The translations under genes were made by a program, and so were the position numbers. From positions 806,001-870,000 of the forward strand of contig NZ_JAHBYN010000001.1 of NCBI RefSeq assembly GCF_019635935.1: a DNA stretch of 64,000 nt, read 5' to 3'. The notes under the pieces are model-generated. The model did no database searches, was not told the DNA's origin, and was given only the letters and a program-made list of their open reading frames with translations. This DNA is from Parvibaculum sp. (GTDB taxonomy: Bacteria; Pseudomonadota; Alphaproteobacteria; Parvibaculales; Parvibaculaceae). This document shows, piece by piece, positions 53,349-64,000 of the stretch. Numbering within the stretch: the first letter of the stretch is position 1; every line of letters starts with the position of its first letter.

Positions 53349-54353
53349 TCAATCGGCGGTAAGGGCCGAAAGACCGCGTTCCGCCGCATACATCGAGGCC
53401 GAAGTCTCGACGAAATCGGTCACTTCCCACGCGGTTTCGTCGGCCATCAGCGCCCGCAACACGCGATTGTTCATCGCATGCCCCGAACGCGCGCCTTCGT
53501 AGCGGCCGAGCAGCGGCAGGCCCGACAGGGAAAGGTCGCCCACGGCGTCCAGCACCTTGTGGCGCACGAACTCGTCCTCGTAGCGCAGACCCTCTTCATT
53601 GAGGATGTTTTCGCCGTCGATGACGATGGCGTTGTCGAGCGAGGCGCCCTGCCCGAGCCCGACGGCCTTGAGCGCCTCCTGATCCTTCAGGAAGCCGAAG
53701 GTGCGGGCATGCAGGATGTCGTCGGCAAAGCAGGGATCGTACAAATCCGCCTCGATCGCCTGACGGCCGATCACCGGATTGTCGAAATCGATTTCGAAGG
53801 CGAGGCGGAAACCGTCGCCCGGCAGAAGCGCAGCGCGCTTTGCACCGTCCTCGACAACCACCGGCTTCAGGATGCGAATGGCGCGGCGCGGCGCATCGAG
53901 CGCCATCAGCCCGGCGGCTTCGATCCGCTCGATGAAAACCTCGGCACTGCCGTCGAGAACCGGCACTTCCGCGCCATCGATCTCGATCAGCGCGTTGTCG
54001 ATGCGCAGACCAGAAAGCGCCGCCATCAGATGTTCGATCGTGCCGACCCGCGCACCGGCCGCATTGCCGATGACGGTCGACATCGTGGTGTCGATGACGT
54101 TGTCGTGACGCGCCCGGATGTCGGACGCGTCGCGGCCGCCTTCGAGATCGATGCGGCGGAAAACGACGCCGTGATCGGCATCCGCCGGACGCAGCGTCAT
54201 GCGAATGGTCTTGCCGCTGTGAAGGCCCGCGCCCTCGATGACGACCGGCACCGCCAGCGTCATTTGCGGATACGCCAAGGCAGCCGCACGGCGCTGGCGC
54301 CGTACGGTTTCCAGCATGATTGTCTCGAATTCGGATTTACGCACTTGAAACAA
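53349..54353 (-). CDS. lpxC: UDP-3-O-acyl-N-acetylglucosamine deacetylase
   Basis: A 334-residue zinc deacetylase for the first committed step of lipid A synthesis. Two beta-alpha-alpha-beta repeats carry GAGLHSGKTI, the zinc ligand His in TIEHLMAAL, and His and Asp in VRHKVLDAVGD, with the catalytic His in ARSGHAMNN. The best ribosome site (AAAAGGA) precedes a TTG at 54353. An ATG at 54317 has only GAGA and would give 322 residues. The homology begins near GAGLHSG, so both are possible. The gene follows ftsZ, as in Caulobacter and rhizobia. Confidence 0.92.
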   Translation of the reverse strand: MFQVRKSEFETIMLETVRRQRRAAALAYPQMTLAVPVVIEGAGLHSGKTIRMTLRPADADHGVVFRRIDLEGGRDASDIRARHDNVIDTTMSTVIGNAAGARVGTIEHLMAALSGLRIDNALIEIDGAEVPVLDGSAEVFIERIEAAGLMALDAPRRAIRILKPVVVEDGAKRAALLPGDGFRLAFEIDFDNPVIGRQAIEADLYDPCFADDILHARTFGFLKDQEALKAVGLGQGASLDNAIVIDGENILNEEGLRYEDEFVRHKVLDAVGDLSLSGLPLLGRYEGARSGHAMNNRVLRALMADETAWEVTDFVETSASMYAAERGLSALTAD

Positions 54354-54493
54354 TTGTGAAGTCCTTTTCCCCCGAAGCCTGGCCGCCCCATCCGGCTGAC
54401 TTCGAGACGGTTCTAGCAGCGCGCCAAATTCGCCTCAAATAACAGATTTTTACCGAATGTTACGCGGGCCGGAACGCGTTAACCGATTGACCG

Positions 54494-54541
54494 CAAAAGA
54501 AAAGCCCGCCCGCCGGCACAAAGGCCGAAACGGGCGGGTTT
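54494..54541 (-). terminator. Rho-independent terminator after ftsZ
   Basis: In the minus direction a GC stem AACCCGCCCG...CGGGCGGG with an 18-base loop is followed by CTTTTCTTTTG, 41 bases past the ftsZ stop. The strong stem and T-rich tract suggest that the division cluster transcript ends here and that lpxC has its own promoter in the following 140 AT-richer bases. Confidence 0.8.
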
Positions 54542-54581
54542 ACCATCCAAGGCGCGTCCCGGCAGGCCGGGACGGCCCTTG

Positions 54582-56240
54582 TCAGTTGGCCTGACGGCGC
54601 AGGAAGGTCGGAATCTCGAGCTGTTCCTCCTCATAGGAAGGCTGCACGAGACGGCTCTCGGTGGCCGGCGACAGGCTCTCCTGCGGCCGTGCATTCTCGA
54701 CCGGCGCCGGGCGCGGTTCCGGCTTGCGCTGGGCAAGCGCCGGCTCGCGGCGCTGCTGCACCGGCGCCTCGGGCGCCTCCGGCTTGCGGCGCGCGCCCGT
54801 CAGGCGTTCGAAGAAGCCCGGACCCTTTTTCGGGGCACGGGACTGCTGCACGGGAGCCGGCTTCTGCCCAAGGAAGGCCGGCAGGTCGCTCCGGCCCGTC
54901 TGCGCCCGGTCGAGATCGCCCGGGATGAACGGGCGTCCCTGGGGCTCGGCGCGCACCGCCGCGGCCGGAACAACCGGCGCGTCCATTTCGGCCCGCGCCG
55001 CCGGCTGCTGCCGGGGTTCGGGCTTGTGGATGATGACTTCGGCTTCATAGTCGGAGGGATCGTAGTCCCCGGCCGGAGCCGCCGCCGGTTCGATGCCGAG
55101 ATCGGCCTGAACGGCGGGCGCCATCCGCTCCTCGATCTGTTCGACCTGCGTCTGGACCGGATTGGCCATCCGCGCCGCCAATGCCGAAGGCTGGGCGGCA
55201 GGCGCCGCCGGACGGGTCTGCGACACGACTCGGATCTGCGGCGTCTGCTGCTCCGGCCGGGTCATCGTGGCCTCCTCAGCCTCGATCCCCGTCGCAACCA
55301 CCGAGACGCGCATGCGCCCGTCGAGCGAGGTGTCGAAGGTCGAGCCGACAATGATGTTGGCGTCGGGATCGACTTCCGAGCGGATACGGTTGGCCGCTTC
55401 GTCGACTTCGTACAGCGTCAGGTCCATGCCGCCGGTGATGTTGATGAGTACGCCCTTTGCGCCCTTCATCGACACTTCGTCGAGCAGCGGGTTGGAGATC
55501 GCGGCCTCGGCGGCTTCGATCGCCCGGTTCTCGCCGGACGCCTCGCCGGTGCCCATCATCGCCTTGCCCATCTCGTTCATCACGGTGCGCACATCCGCGA
55601 AGTCGAGATTGATGAGGCCGGGCTTCATCATCAGGTCGGTGATGCCAGCCACGCCCGAATGCAGCACCTGGTCGGCCATGCCGAAGGCGTCCGCGAAGGT
55701 CGTGTTCTCGTTCGCCACCCGGAACAGGTTCTGGTTCGGGATGATGATGAGCGTGTCGACATATTGTTGCAGATCGCGAATGCCTTCCTCCGCGAGCCGC
55801 ATCCGCCGCGAGCCCTCGAACTGGAAGGGCTTGGTGACAACGCCGACGGTGAGAATGCCGTGCTCGCGCGCCGCCCGTGCGATGACCGGACCGGCGCCCG
55901 TGCCCGTGCCGCCACCCATGCCGGCGGTGATGAAGACCATGTGAGCGCCCTGCAGGTGCTCGACGATCTCGTGCAGCGCCTCTTCCGCCGCCGCGCAACC
56001 GACTTCCGGACGCGAACCGGCGCCCAGACCCTCGGTGATCGACGCGCCGAGCTGGATGCGCCGTTCGGCCGACGACAGCGACAGCGCCTGCGCGTCGGTG
56101 TTGGCGACAACGAAGTCGACGCCCTCGAGGCCGGCCTCGATCATGTTGTTGACCGCATTGCCGCCGGCGCCGCCGACGCCGAAAACGGTGATACGGGGCT
56201 TGAGTTCCTTTTCCTTGGGAACCGAAAGTTTGATGCTCAT
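54582..56240 (-). CDS. ftsZ: Cell division protein FtsZ
   Basis: A 552-residue tubulin-like GTPase that forms the division ring. The GTPase domain shows [13 protein letters not shown] (about residues 21-33), NTDAQAL, the tubulin signature [10 protein letters not shown] (about 107-116) and the T7 loop NLDFADV. A long Pro/Gln/Arg-rich linker (about 330-535) separates it from the C-terminal peptide [12 protein letters not shown], which binds FtsA and other partners. The long linker is common in alphaproteobacteria. AGGAGG lies upstream of the ATG at 56240, 178 bases after ftsA. Confidence 0.96.
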   Translation of the reverse strand: MSIKLSVPKEKELKPRITVFGVGGAGGNAVNNMIEAGLEGVDFVVANTDAQALSLSSAERRIQLGASITEGLGAGSRPEVGCAAAEEALHEIVEHLQGAHMVFITAGMGGGTGTGAGPVIARAAREHGILTVGVVTKPFQFEGSRRMRLAEEGIRDLQQYVDTLIIIPNQNLFRVANENTTFADAFGMADQVLHSGVAGITDLMMKPGLINLDFADVRTVMNEMGKAMMGTGEASGENRAIEAAEAAISNPLLDEVSMKGAKGVLINITGGMDLTLYEVDEAANRIRSEVDPDANIIVGSTFDTSLDGRMRVSVVATGIEAEEATMTRPEQQTPQIRVVSQTRPAAPAAQPSALAARMANPVQTQVEQIEERMAPAVQADLGIEPAAAPAGDYDPSDYEAEVIIHKPEPRQQPAARAEMDAPVVPAAAVRAEPQGRPFIPGDLDRAQTGRSDLPAFLGQKPAPVQQSRAPKKGPGFFERLTGARRKPEAPEAPVQQRREPALAQRKPEPRPAPVENARPQESLSPATESRLVQPSYEEEQLEIPTFLRRQAN

Positions 56241-56418
56241 GTCAGCCTCCTGGGAGCAGTAGTGAAAATCCGGGTCGGTGTTGCCGCGCTTGTGTCTGGC
56301 GGCGGTTCGATGACCCGTCTTCCCGGCGGGCCTGCGAGCCGTCCCTGCCGCCGCCGGCAGGGTGCTCGCTGCGGTTGCCCGCTTCGTCGTCGCACGTCGA
56401 TGAAAGCACTGCGCTTCA

Positions 56419-57729
56419 TCAGAAATTCTCCTTCAGCCAGCGGCCGAAGCGCCGGAGCTGCCCGCCGGGCGCTCCGTTGTCCGCCTCGTCCTCCGCGCCC
56501 GCCGCTTCGAGCGGCGAAATCTGCGAGTAGGTCAGCAGCCCCGCGCAGGTCGAGAACGCCGGACCGCCGGTCGCCTCGGCAAGTCCCGTCAGCCGGATCG
56601 GCTGGCCGACGCGCACCTGCTTGTCGAGCATCCGCGCCGCAAGCTCGCGCGCGCCGTTGAGCTGGCTCGCGCCGCCCGTCAACACGACGCGGCGCCCGGC
56701 GAGCCGCCCATAGCCGCTCGCCTCCATCCGGTCGCGCACCAGCTCGAATGTTTCTTCGAGGCGCGGCTGAATGATGCCGGTCAGCATCGAACGGGGAATG
56801 TGATTCGCCGCATCGGCATCGCTCTCGCCGACCTGCGGCACGTCGATCATCTCCCTCTCGTCCGACGGGCTCGCCAGCGCACTGCCGTAAAGCGTCTTCA
56901 TCCGCTCTGCGTGAGCGAGCGGTGTCGAAAGCCCGCGCGCGATATCGTTTGTAATGTGATTCCCGCCGATCGACACGGCATCGCAATAGACCATCGCACC
57001 TTCGAAGAAGATGCCGAGCGAGGTCGTGCCGCCGCCCATGTCGATGACGGCGACGCCGAGGTCCATCTCGTCCTCGACGAGACAGGCAAGCCCACTCGCA
57101 TAGGGCGACACGGCGAGGCCGGCGACGGTCAGGTGACAGCGCTCGATGCAGAGTTCGAGATTGCGCAACGGCCCGCGCAACCCGCTCACCATATGCACCT
57201 CGACGCCGAGCCTCTCGCCGAACATACCGCGCGGATCGCGCACGCCGCGCGCATCGTCGACGCTGTAATTGGCCGGAATGGCGTGCAGGACGTCGCGGCC
57301 CTCGGGCTGGAAATTGTTCTGCGCATGGCCGATCAGCCGGCCGAGATCGCTGTCGGAGATTTCGCCGCCCGCGACCGCGGCCTTGACGCCGACCGTCTGG
57401 CTCTTCGGCTCGGCGCCGGACATGCCGACGACCACATCGCGGATCGTGACGCCCGCCATCCGTTCCGCCGCATCGACCGCGACCCGGATCGCTTCTTCCG
57501 CCGCATCCATGTCGACCACGGTGCCGGCACGAATGCCGCGCGACACCTGATGTCCGATGCCGATGACGCGCACCGGCGCATGACCGTTGGCGATCCGCCC
57601 GGCTTCGATCCGTGCGATGAAGCAGGAAATCTTGCTCGACCCCACATCGAGCGCCGCAATCGTGCCCGAACGCCCCGCCGCGACGGGCCGGCCCTGAAAA
57701 CTCCGCGAGCCGAGACTGACCATATTCAT
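56419..57729 (-). CDS. ftsA: Cell division protein FtsA
   Basis: A 436-residue actin-like membrane tether for FtsZ. Motifs include [13 protein letters not shown] (phosphate 1), SHMTs2-type region [32 protein letters not shown] (phosphate 2) and [13 protein letters not shown]. The C-terminus ends in GRWLKENF, an amphipathic membrane-binding helix. The start at 57729 overlaps the ftsQ stop and has GGGGG upstream. Confidence 0.94.
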   Translation of the reverse strand: MNMVSLGSRSFQGRPVAAGRSGTIAALDVGSSKISCFIARIEAGRIANGHAPVRVIGIGHQVSRGIRAGTVVDMDAAEEAIRVAVDAAERMAGVTIRDVVVGMSGAEPKSQTVGVKAAVAGGEISDSDLGRLIGHAQNNFQPEGRDVLHAIPANYSVDDARGVRDPRGMFGERLGVEVHMVSGLRGPLRNLELCIERCHLTVAGLAVSPYASGLACLVEDEMDLGVAVIDMGGGTTSLGIFFEGAMVYCDAVSIGGNHITNDIARGLSTPLAHAERMKTLYGSALASPSDEREMIDVPQVGESDADAANHIPRSMLTGIIQPRLEETFELVRDRMEASGYGRLAGRRVVLTGGASQLNGARELAARMLDKQVRVGQPIRLTGLAEATGGPAFSTCAGLLTYSQISPLEAAGAEDEADNGAPGGQLRRFGRWLKENF

Positions 57730-58733
57730 GTATTGCCCCCAACGCCGGCCGCCCCTGGCCGGACAATGCCGTTCTTGCTTTTAGCGCCGGCCGCGACGCC
57801 CTGCGCCGAACCGGCATCCGCCGCCAGTTCGACCGACACGCGGTCGGGAAGTCTGAGATCCACTGCCACGATGTCGCGCGACAGGATGCGATGGCGTGCG
57901 TCATGTGCGACGAGATCGGCCAGCGCCTTCGCGACGCCGCTTTCCGGCAGTTTGACGTCGACGCCATTTTCAAGCCGGAGGTTCCAGCGCCGCCCGCTGA
58001 CGCGCACAAAGGCCCGTACGCGCTGCAACAATTGCGGCTGCTCGGCCTGCATCAGTTTCAGCAGCGCCGGCGCCTCGCGCGGCGCGCCGAAACCGACAAT
58101 GAAAGGCAGATGCGCGAATTCCTGCACGCCCTCGTCGGTGATCGGCCGGCCCTCGGCGTCGATGACCGACAACATGCCGCCGCGCTGCCAGAGCGCGAAA
58201 GGCCGGCGCTCGGTGACATCGATGCGGATCGTGTCCGGCAACAGCCGCGTCACGGTTGCGCTCTCGACCCAACCCAGCCGCTCGACGCGCTGCCGCGCGG
58301 CCTCGGTGTCGAAGCCGAAAATCGGATCGCCGCGCTCCATCCCGGCGGCGGCGAGCAGCGCTTCCTTGTCGGTCCGCACGCGGCCCGTCACGGTGACGTC
58401 CTGAATGCTGAAGCCCGACATCGCCAGCAGCCGGTTCGCCCGCTCGGCAACGCCGTTGGCGCCGTCCGCCACATGCCCGCCGACGAAAAGCCCGTAAAGC
58501 AGCACACCCGCAAAGAGCGCGCCCGCGCCGGCCGTGAAGGGCCGCATCGGAAATTCGCCGGCGCCGATCTCGGCCAGCCAGCGCCCGACAGGCCCCGGCG
58601 GACGCTGCGAACGGCGGCCGAACACGCGCGTCTGCGCGGCGTTGCGGCGCTTGCCCGGCGCGATCTTGCTCTTGGCGGTGCGGCGCGGCGCGGCGCGAAC
58701 GCCGGTGCGCGATGCTTTCTTCATCGATCGCAT
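57726..58733 (-). CDS. ftsQ: Cell division protein FtsQ
   Basis: A 335-residue divisome protein. A basic cytoplasmic N-terminus (about residues 1-60) is followed by one membrane helix (about 68-90) and a periplasmic POTRA domain (about 105-175, [20 protein letters not shown]) and FtsQ beta domain. The C-terminal tail is Ala/Gly-rich. The ATG at 58733 has GGAGG seven bases upstream; it overlaps the ddl gene by 13 bases. Confidence 0.9.
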   Translation of the reverse strand: MRSMKKASRTGVRAAPRRTAKSKIAPGKRRNAAQTRVFGRRSQRPPGPVGRWLAEIGAGEFPMRPFTAGAGALFAGVLLYGLFVGGHVADGANGVAERANRLLAMSGFSIQDVTVTGRVRTDKEALLAAAGMERGDPIFGFDTEAARQRVERLGWVESATVTRLLPDTIRIDVTERRPFALWQRGGMLSVIDAEGRPITDEGVQEFAHLPFIVGFGAPREAPALLKLMQAEQPQLLQRVRAFVRVSGRRWNLRLENGVDVKLPESGVAKALADLVAHDARHRILSRDIVAVDLRLPDRVSVELAADAGSAQGVAAGAKSKNGIVRPGAAGVGGNT

Positions 58734-59647
58734 GACGCGTCCTCCACCATCCAGCTCACCAGCTCGGCGTAGGAATAGCCCGCGAGATTGGCGAGCTCCG
58801 GCACCAGCGATGTCGGCGTCATGCCGGGCTGCGTGTTGACTTCGAGCAAAACGAGTTCGCCCTTGCCGGGCCGCGTATCGTCGAAGCGGAAATCGGCGCG
58901 GGAAACGCCCCGGCAACCAAGCGCCTTGTGCGCGGCCAGCGTCACCCGCTGCACTTCGGCATAGACTTCCGGTTCCACCGGCGCCGGAATGACATGCCGC
59001 GAGCCGCCGGTCGCGTATTTCGCCTCGTAATCGTAGAAGGCTGTGTTGGCGATGATTTCGGTGACCCCGAAAATCTCCTCGCCCATCACGGCGCAGGTAA
59101 GCTCGCGACCCGCAATGTAGCGCTCGACCATCACCTCGTCGCCGAGATTCCAGTCCGGCGAGGTCAGTTCCGCCGGCGGCCGGTTGTCGCCCGCCCGGAT
59201 GATGAACACACCGACCGACGAGCCTTCGCTGACCGGCTTGATGACGTAAGGCGGGTCCATCACATGGCCGAGCGCGGCCTGCGCGCGCGGCACGACGATG
59301 CTTTCGGCGACCGGCAGCCCCGCCGCGCGGAACACGGCCTTGCCGCGCTCCTTGTGCATGGCAAGCGCCGAGGCCAGCACACCCGAATGCGTGTAGGGCA
59401 CGCGCAGGATTTCAAGCAGCCCCTGCACGCAGCCGTCCTCGCCCCAGCGGCCATGCAGCGCGTTGAAGACGACGTCGGGCTTCACTTTGAGAATCTGATC
59501 GGCAAGGTCGCGCCCGGCATCGATCTCGGTCACATGATAACCATGGCTCCGCAGCGCATCGGCGCAGCCCTTGCCGGTGACGAGGCTGACTTCGCGCTCG
59601 GCGCTCCAACCGCCCTTCAGAACGGCGACATGCTTGTTCGCGCTCAT
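58721..59647 (-). CDS. ddl: D-alanine--D-alanine ligase
   Basis: A 308-residue ATP-grasp enzyme that makes D-Ala-D-Ala for peptidoglycan. [18 protein letters not shown] (about residues 10-27), [29 protein letters not shown] (ATP site) and [20 protein letters not shown] are in place. Length is typical. GGAGG lies upstream of the ATG at 59647; the gene overlaps murB (ATGA) and ftsQ. Confidence 0.94.
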   Translation of the reverse strand: MSANKHVAVLKGGWSAEREVSLVTGKGCADALRSHGYHVTEIDAGRDLADQILKVKPDVVFNALHGRWGEDGCVQGLLEILRVPYTHSGVLASALAMHKERGKAVFRAAGLPVAESIVVPRAQAALGHVMDPPYVIKPVSEGSSVGVFIIRAGDNRPPAELTSPDWNLGDEVMVERYIAGRELTCAVMGEEIFGVTEIIANTAFYDYEAKYATGGSRHVIPAPVEPEVYAEVQRVTLAAHKALGCRGVSRADFRFDDTRPGKGELVLLEVNTQPGMTPTSLVPELANLAGYSYAELVSWMVEDASCDR

Positions 59648-60579
59648 GCCCCGCCTCCGTCGTTGCGTGTGCCGATGCGCCGGATTTCCCATTCGAGCGT
59701 GACCCCGCTCTGCGCCTTGACGCGCGCGCGCACTTCTTCGCCGAGGTCTTCGAGATCGGCGGCGCTGGCATCGCCAGTATTGATCAGGAAATTGCAATGC
59801 AGTTCCGACACCTGCGCGCCGCCGCGCTTCAAACCGCGGCAGCCGGCGGCGTCGATCAACTGCCACGACTTGTGGCCATCGGGATTCTTGAAGGTCGAAC
59901 CGCCGGTGCGCGTGCGGATCGGCTGCGTCGCCTCGCGCGACGCCGTGATCTCGTCCATCCGCGCCTGGATCGCCGCCTTGTCGCCGGGCGCGCCCTGGAA
60001 AACCGCTTCGACGAAAATCAGATCGTCCGCCGCGCCGCAATGGCGGTAGCTGTATTTCATGTCGGCATTCGTGAGTACATGCCGCTTGCCCGCGCGGTCG
60101 ATGGCGACGGCTTCCACCAGCACGTCCTTCGTCTCGCGCCCGTAGGCGCCGCCATTCATGCGCAGCGCGCCGCCGATCGAGCCCGGAATGCCGCGATAGA
60201 ATTCGAGCCCCGCAAGCCCGGCCTCCTGCGCGGCGCGCGCCACCGCCACATCGAGCGCCGCCGTGCCCGCGCGGACACGATTGCCTTCGATCGAGATTTC
60301 CATGAACGCCCGCCCGAGACGGATGACGACGCCGGGCACGCCGCCATCGCGCACCAGCAGGTTGGAGCCGACGCCGATCACCGTCACCGGCACATCGGCC
60401 GGGCAACCCGCAAGGAACGCGGCAAGATCGTCGGCATCGGCCGGACGGAACATGACTTCCGCCGACCCGCCGACACGGAACCATGTCAATTGCGCGAGCG
60501 GCGCATCGGCGAGAAGCTCGCCGCGCACCGCAGGCAGCCGGTCGATGAGATGCGGAAGGGAAGCGCGCACAGACATCAT
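59644..60579 (-). CDS. murB: UDP-N-acetylenolpyruvoylglucosamine reductase
   Basis: A 311-residue FAD enzyme that reduces UDP-GlcNAc-enolpyruvate to UDP-MurNAc. The FAD domain contains [11 protein letters not shown] and [13 protein letters not shown] (about residues 60-72), [18 protein letters not shown] (about 125-142) and the C-terminal [18 protein letters not shown] and [17 protein letters not shown]. It is a short-loop type MurB. The start at 60579 overlaps the murC stop and has GGAGG upstream. Confidence 0.94.
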   Translation of the reverse strand: MMSVRASLPHLIDRLPAVRGELLADAPLAQLTWFRVGGSAEVMFRPADADDLAAFLAGCPADVPVTVIGVGSNLLVRDGGVPGVVIRLGRAFMEISIEGNRVRAGTAALDVAVARAAQEAGLAGLEFYRGIPGSIGGALRMNGGAYGRETKDVLVEAVAIDRAGKRHVLTNADMKYSYRHCGAADDLIFVEAVFQGAPGDKAAIQARMDEITASREATQPIRTRTGGSTFKNPDGHKSWQLIDAAGCRGLKRGGAQVSELHCNFLINTGDASAADLEDLGEEVRARVKAQSGVTLEWEIRRIGTRNDGGGA

Positions 60580-62009
60580 TTGCGCCTCCCCGCCTTGTCG
60601 CCGGCAAGCGCCGCCAGCGCCTCCGGCAGGGCATTCGCCCAAGTGGTGATGCTGCCTGCGCCGAGGCAAACGACGAGATCGCCCGGCTTCGCGATACCGG
60701 CGATCAGCGCCGGCAACGCTTCCGGGCTTTCGAGCGCCGTCACATTGCGGTGGCCGCGCGCGCGCAGACCCTCCACCAGCGCATCGCGATTGGCGCCCTC
60801 GATGGGCTTCTCGCCGGCCTCGTAGACATCGGCGACAATGACGGCGTCGGCATCGTTGAAGCAGGCGCAGAATTCATCGAACAGGCTGTGAAGCCGCGTG
60901 TAGCGATGCGGCTGAACCACCGCGATGGTGCGCCCTTGCGTCGCCGAACGCGCCGCCTGCAGCACCGCCGCGATTTCGACCGGGTGGTGCCCGTAGTCGT
61001 CGTAGATGCTGACGCCGTTCCAGTTGCCGACATAGGTGAAGCGCCGCTTGACGCCGCCAAAACTTTCAAGCGCCGCGCGGATGCGCTCGTCGGCAATGCC
61101 CATTTGCAGCGCGACGCCGATGGCCGCGAGGCTGTTCAGCATGTTGTGCGTGCCGTGCATGGCGAGATGCACGCCTGAAAGCTCGCGCGTCTTGCCGGTC
61201 TTGCGATCCGTGATCGTGACGTCGAACGTGTTGAAGCCGTTTTCGACACGCTGGTTGGTGGCGCGGATATCGGCCTGCGGATTTGTGCCGTAGGTGACGA
61301 TGCGCCGGTCGCGCACGCGGCCGATCAGCGCCTGCACCTCCGGATGATCGACGCACATGACGGCGCAGCCATAGAACGGCACGTTCTCGACAAAGGCAAG
61401 GAAGGCGTCCTTCGCCGCATCGAACGTGCCGTAATAATCGAGATGCTCGGGGTCGATATTGGTGACGATGGCGATGGTCGAGGGCAGCTTGACGAAGGTG
61501 CCGTCGGATTCGTCGGCCTCGACGACCATCCATTCGCCGTCGCCGAGCCGCGCATTGGTGCCGTAGGCATTGATGATGCCGCCGTTGATGACGGTCGGGT
61601 CGAGACCCGCGCCATCGAGGATCGCCGCCACCAGCGAAGTCGTCGTCGTCTTGCCATGCGTACCGGCGACCGAGACGCAGGAGCGCAACCGCATCAGCTC
61701 GGCCAGCATCTCCGCGCGCCGCACCACCGGCAGGAAGCGCGCCCGCGCTTCCATCAGTTCCGGATTGTCGGATTTGATCGCCGACGACACGACGACGACC
61801 TGCGCGTCCGCAAGGTTCTCGGCCTTCTGGCCGATGAAGACCTTGATGCCGAGCCCGGCGAGCCGCTTGACATTGGCGCTCTCGGAAAGGTCGCTGCCCT
61901 GCACCGTGTAGCCGAGATTGTGCATGACTTCGGCAATGCCGCTCATGCCGATGCCGCCGATGCCGACGAAATGAATGTTGCCGATGTCGAGAGGCGCGGG
62001 CCGCATCAT
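60576..62009 (-). CDS. murC: UDP-N-acetylmuramate--L-alanine ligase
   Basis: A 477-residue Mur ligase that adds L-Ala to UDP-MurNAc. [16 protein letters not shown] (about residues 14-29), the ATP loop [12 protein letters not shown] (about 115-126), a carbamylated-Lys-type region, and [17 protein letters not shown] (about 335-352) are all present. Length is normal. Overlaps murG and murB by 4 bases each, with GGAGG upstream of the ATG. Confidence 0.95.
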   Translation of the reverse strand: MMRPAPLDIGNIHFVGIGGIGMSGIAEVMHNLGYTVQGSDLSESANVKRLAGLGIKVFIGQKAENLADAQVVVVSSAIKSDNPELMEARARFLPVVRRAEMLAELMRLRSCVSVAGTHGKTTTTSLVAAILDGAGLDPTVINGGIINAYGTNARLGDGEWMVVEADESDGTFVKLPSTIAIVTNIDPEHLDYYGTFDAAKDAFLAFVENVPFYGCAVMCVDHPEVQALIGRVRDRRIVTYGTNPQADIRATNQRVENGFNTFDVTITDRKTGKTRELSGVHLAMHGTHNMLNSLAAIGVALQMGIADERIRAALESFGGVKRRFTYVGNWNGVSIYDDYGHHPVEIAAVLQAARSATQGRTIAVVQPHRYTRLHSLFDEFCACFNDADAVIVADVYEAGEKPIEGANRDALVEGLRARGHRNVTALESPEALPALIAGIAKPGDLVVCLGAGSITTWANALPEALAALAGDKAGRRK

Positions 62010-63196
62010 GCACCTCCGATCGCGAATTCGAGGGCGCCGGTGCCGCCGGCGTCGCCGGTCTTGCGTTCCGGCGCGGCGAGCGCCTGCAACTCGCCGCGGC
62101 CGAGCCGCTCGACGAGATCGGCAAGCGCGCGCACGGCATCGGGCTGGCCTTGCGCCCTGGCGGCGCGCGCGGCGGCGGTCAGTTGCGCCGGGTCGGCCAG
62201 CAACGATGTCAGCATGTTCGCGAGCGCCTCTTCGGTGAAATTCCTCTGCTCGATGGCCCAGGCCGCGCCCGCGCTTGCGAGCTTCTCGGCATTGGCCTTC
62301 TGGTCGTTGTCGAGCGAATGCGGCAGCGGCACGAGAATTGACGGCCGGCCGACAACGGCAAGCTCGCTGATCGTCGAGGCGCCCGAACGCCCGATCACCA
62401 GATGCGCGGTCGCGATGCGCTGCGGCATGTCGTCGAAGAAGGGGCTGAGTTCGGCGTCGATGCCGGCGGCTTCGTAAATCGCGGCGGCACGGTCCATGTC
62501 TTCCGGCCGCGCCTGCTGCACGACCGCGAGGCGGCGGCGCAAGGCGTCGGGAAGCCGCGCCAGCGCGCCCGGCACGACATCGCTCATCACGCGCGCGCCC
62601 TGACTGCCGCCGAACACCAGCAAGTGGATCGGGCCCTCGCCGGCAGGCGCTTCGTAGGCGCGGCCGGCAACCGCGATCACCGCGTCGCGCACCGGATTGC
62701 CGGTCAGCACGAGCTTTCCGGCGTCCTTGGCGCGCAGGAATTTCGGCGCATCGAAAGTCGAGGCGATGGCGGCGACATAAGGCGCGACCAGCCGGTTGAC
62801 GCGGCCAAGCACCGCGTTTTGTTCATGCACGCACACCGGGACGCCGCGAAGGAGCGCCGCGGCAACCGGCGGCAAGGTCGGATAGCCGCCAAAGCCGATC
62901 AGCGCGGCGGGCTTGATCCGGCCGAGAATGCCGAAGGAACGAGCGACGCCCGCGAGTATGGCGGGCGCCGCCCTCACAAGACCGGCCGCACCTTTGCCTG
63001 AAGGTGTCGCGGCCGGAACGGGATAGATGTCGGCATCGGGAAAGAGCCGGTCGAAACGCTGCACGCGCTCGTCGGTGATGAGCGCGATGCGGCGGCCGCG
63101 GCGGCGCAATTCCTGCGCCAGCGCCTGGCCGGGGAACAAATGACCGCCCGTACCGCCGGCTGCAATCACGATCGGACCTTGCGGATAGCGCCTCAT
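62006..63196 (-). CDS. murG: Lipid II synthase MurG
   Basis: A 396-residue GT-B glycosyltransferase that adds GlcNAc to lipid I at the inner leaflet. The N-terminal [17 protein letters not shown] (about residues 11-27), [24 protein letters not shown], and the C-terminal donor-site FGGSQGAR and [24 protein letters not shown] are in place. A C-terminal extension of about 30 residues ([14 protein letters not shown]...) goes beyond the typical end. GGAGG lies upstream of the ATG at 63196. Confidence 0.95.
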   Translation of the reverse strand: MRRYPQGPIVIAAGGTGGHLFPGQALAQELRRRGRRIALITDERVQRFDRLFPDADIYPVPAATPSGKGAAGLVRAAPAILAGVARSFGILGRIKPAALIGFGGYPTLPPVAAALLRGVPVCVHEQNAVLGRVNRLVAPYVAAIASTFDAPKFLRAKDAGKLVLTGNPVRDAVIAVAGRAYEAPAGEGPIHLLVFGGSQGARVMSDVVPGALARLPDALRRRLAVVQQARPEDMDRAAAIYEAAGIDAELSPFFDDMPQRIATAHLVIGRSGASTISELAVVGRPSILVPLPHSLDNDQKANAEKLASAGAAWAIEQRNFTEEALANMLTSLLADPAQLTAAARAARAQGQPDAVRALADLVERLGRGELQALAAPERKTGDAGGTGALEFAIGGA

Positions 63197-64000
63197 GCGT
63201 GCGCCCTCCGTCCGCTGGGCGGTTCGACATTGCTGCCTGCCCGGCGCCGCGTCAGCGCCAGCAGCATGCCCATCGCCAGCGCCAGCGCCAGCAGCGACGA
63301 GCCGCCATAGGAAATGAACGGCAGCGTCATGCCTTTGGCCGGAACGAGGTTGACATTGACCGCCATGTTGATGAGCGCCTGCAATCCGAACAACGCGACG
63401 AGCCCGCAAGTCGCGAACTGCACGAAGAGATCGCGCTCTTCCGCCGCACGCTTCAGCGGCCGCACGACGATGAATGCGAAGAGGCCGATAATCATCAGCC
63501 CGACCACGACGCCGAATTCCTCGGCCGCCACCGCGAAGATGAAATCGGTATGAGCGTCCGGCAGGATGCGCTTCACCACGCCCTCGCCCGGCCCGCGTCC
63601 GAAAAATCCGGCTGCGTAGAAGGCGTCCAGCGCACGATCGATCTGGTAGGTGTCGCCCGATTCCGGATTGAGGAAGCGGTCGACGCGGCTTGCGACATGC
63701 GGCATCAGCGTATAGGCGCAAACGACGCCGGCCGTTGCCAGCGCACCGAGCGAACCGATCCAGCCCCAGGAGAGCCCGGCCATGAAAAACATTGCGCCGA
63801 AAACCATCGTCACCAGCATCAGCTGGCCGAAATCCGGTTGCAGCGCCAGCACCGCCACGACCGTGGCATAAAGCGCCAGCGCGATGCCGGTGCCGGGAAT
63901 GCCGGGGCTGCGCTGCGCTTCGGCGAAGAGCCAGGCGACGAGCACAACGAAAGCCGGCTTGATGAACTCCGACGGCTGGATGCCGATGGGCCCCAGATAG
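63193..64000 (-). CDS. ftsW: Lipid II polymerase FtsW, 5' part outside the window
   Basis: At least 269 codons of a SEDS-family septal peptidoglycan polymerase, cut by the right edge. The visible part starts in YLGPIGIQPSEFIKPAF, the conserved SEF-K segment, and continues through LQPDFGQ, the periplasmic loop with ILPDAHTDFIFAVAAEEFG and FISYGGSSLLALALAMG. It ends in a cytoplasmic basic tail ([20 protein letters not shown]). It overlaps murG by 4 bases. Confidence 0.95.
   Translation of the reverse strand, partial: YLGPIGIQPSEFIKPAFVVLVAWLFAEAQRSPGIPGTGIALALYATVVAVLALQPDFGQLMLVTMVFGAMFFMAGLSWGWIGSLGALATAGVVCAYTLMPHVASRVDRFLNPESGDTYQIDRALDAFYAAGFFGRGPGEGVVKRILPDAHTDFIFAVAAEEFGVVVGLMIIGLFAFIVVRPLKRAAEERDLFVQFATCGLVALFGLQALINMAVNVNLVPAKGMTLPFISYGGSSLLALALAMGMLLALTRRRAGSNVEPPSGRRAHA

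Overview
The window looks like an alphaproteobacterial chromosome (high GC). Evidence: a circularly permuted two-piece tmRNA (about 31353-31670) next to an alpha-type SspB adaptor, the small DUF4169/ribbon-helix-helix/fumC neighbourhood, and a division and cell-wall cluster ending ftsZ-lpxC-bamD-recN-ligA. A Parvibaculum-like or rhizobial-type relative is possible, but I cannot fix the genus.

Positions 1-28793 look like the right part of a large integrated mobile element; its left end lies outside the window. From left to right it carries: an MFP/ABC efflux set (1-3146); a copper-resistance run on the minus strand (small membrane and Met-rich proteins, an ICMT-like methyltransferase, a Cu+ P-type ATPase, DUF5676, a cupredoxin, CopB and the CopA multicopper oxidase) that starts at a CueR/MerR-type promoter at 11826-11856; a czcCBA-type RND efflux operon (12555-18709); an intact IS3-family insertion sequence (19003-20237); a small XRE regulator; and a tightly packed operon of three tyrosine recombinases and two small unknown proteins (20681-27706).

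The main finding is at 27715-29315. The chromosomal thymidylate synthase gene is broken after codon 174, just before the conserved Pro-Phe-Asn of the dUMP site. On the element side of the break lies a complete, divergent thymidylate synthase gene. It is the first gene of the recombinase operon, and its stop codon forms part of the next gene's ribosome binding site. The simplest reading is an integrative element that targets thyA, destroys it and supplies a replacement with an altered target sequence.

From about 28794 to 64000 the window is ordinary chromosome: an M19 dipeptidase, DUF1287, tmRNA, sspB, DUF3147, fumC, RHH, AsmA, DUF4169, an adaptor lipoprotein without a visible partner, CsbD, an FAD-linked D-lactate/glycolate-type oxidase, a thioesterase, uvrD, prmA, pepP and a GNAT protein. 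Then comes the minus-strand cluster ftsW-murG-murC-murB-ddl-ftsQ-ftsA-ftsZ-lpxC-bamD-recN-ligA, which makes peptidoglycan precursors, the divisome, lipid A and the outer-membrane assembly machine, with DNA repair genes at its end.
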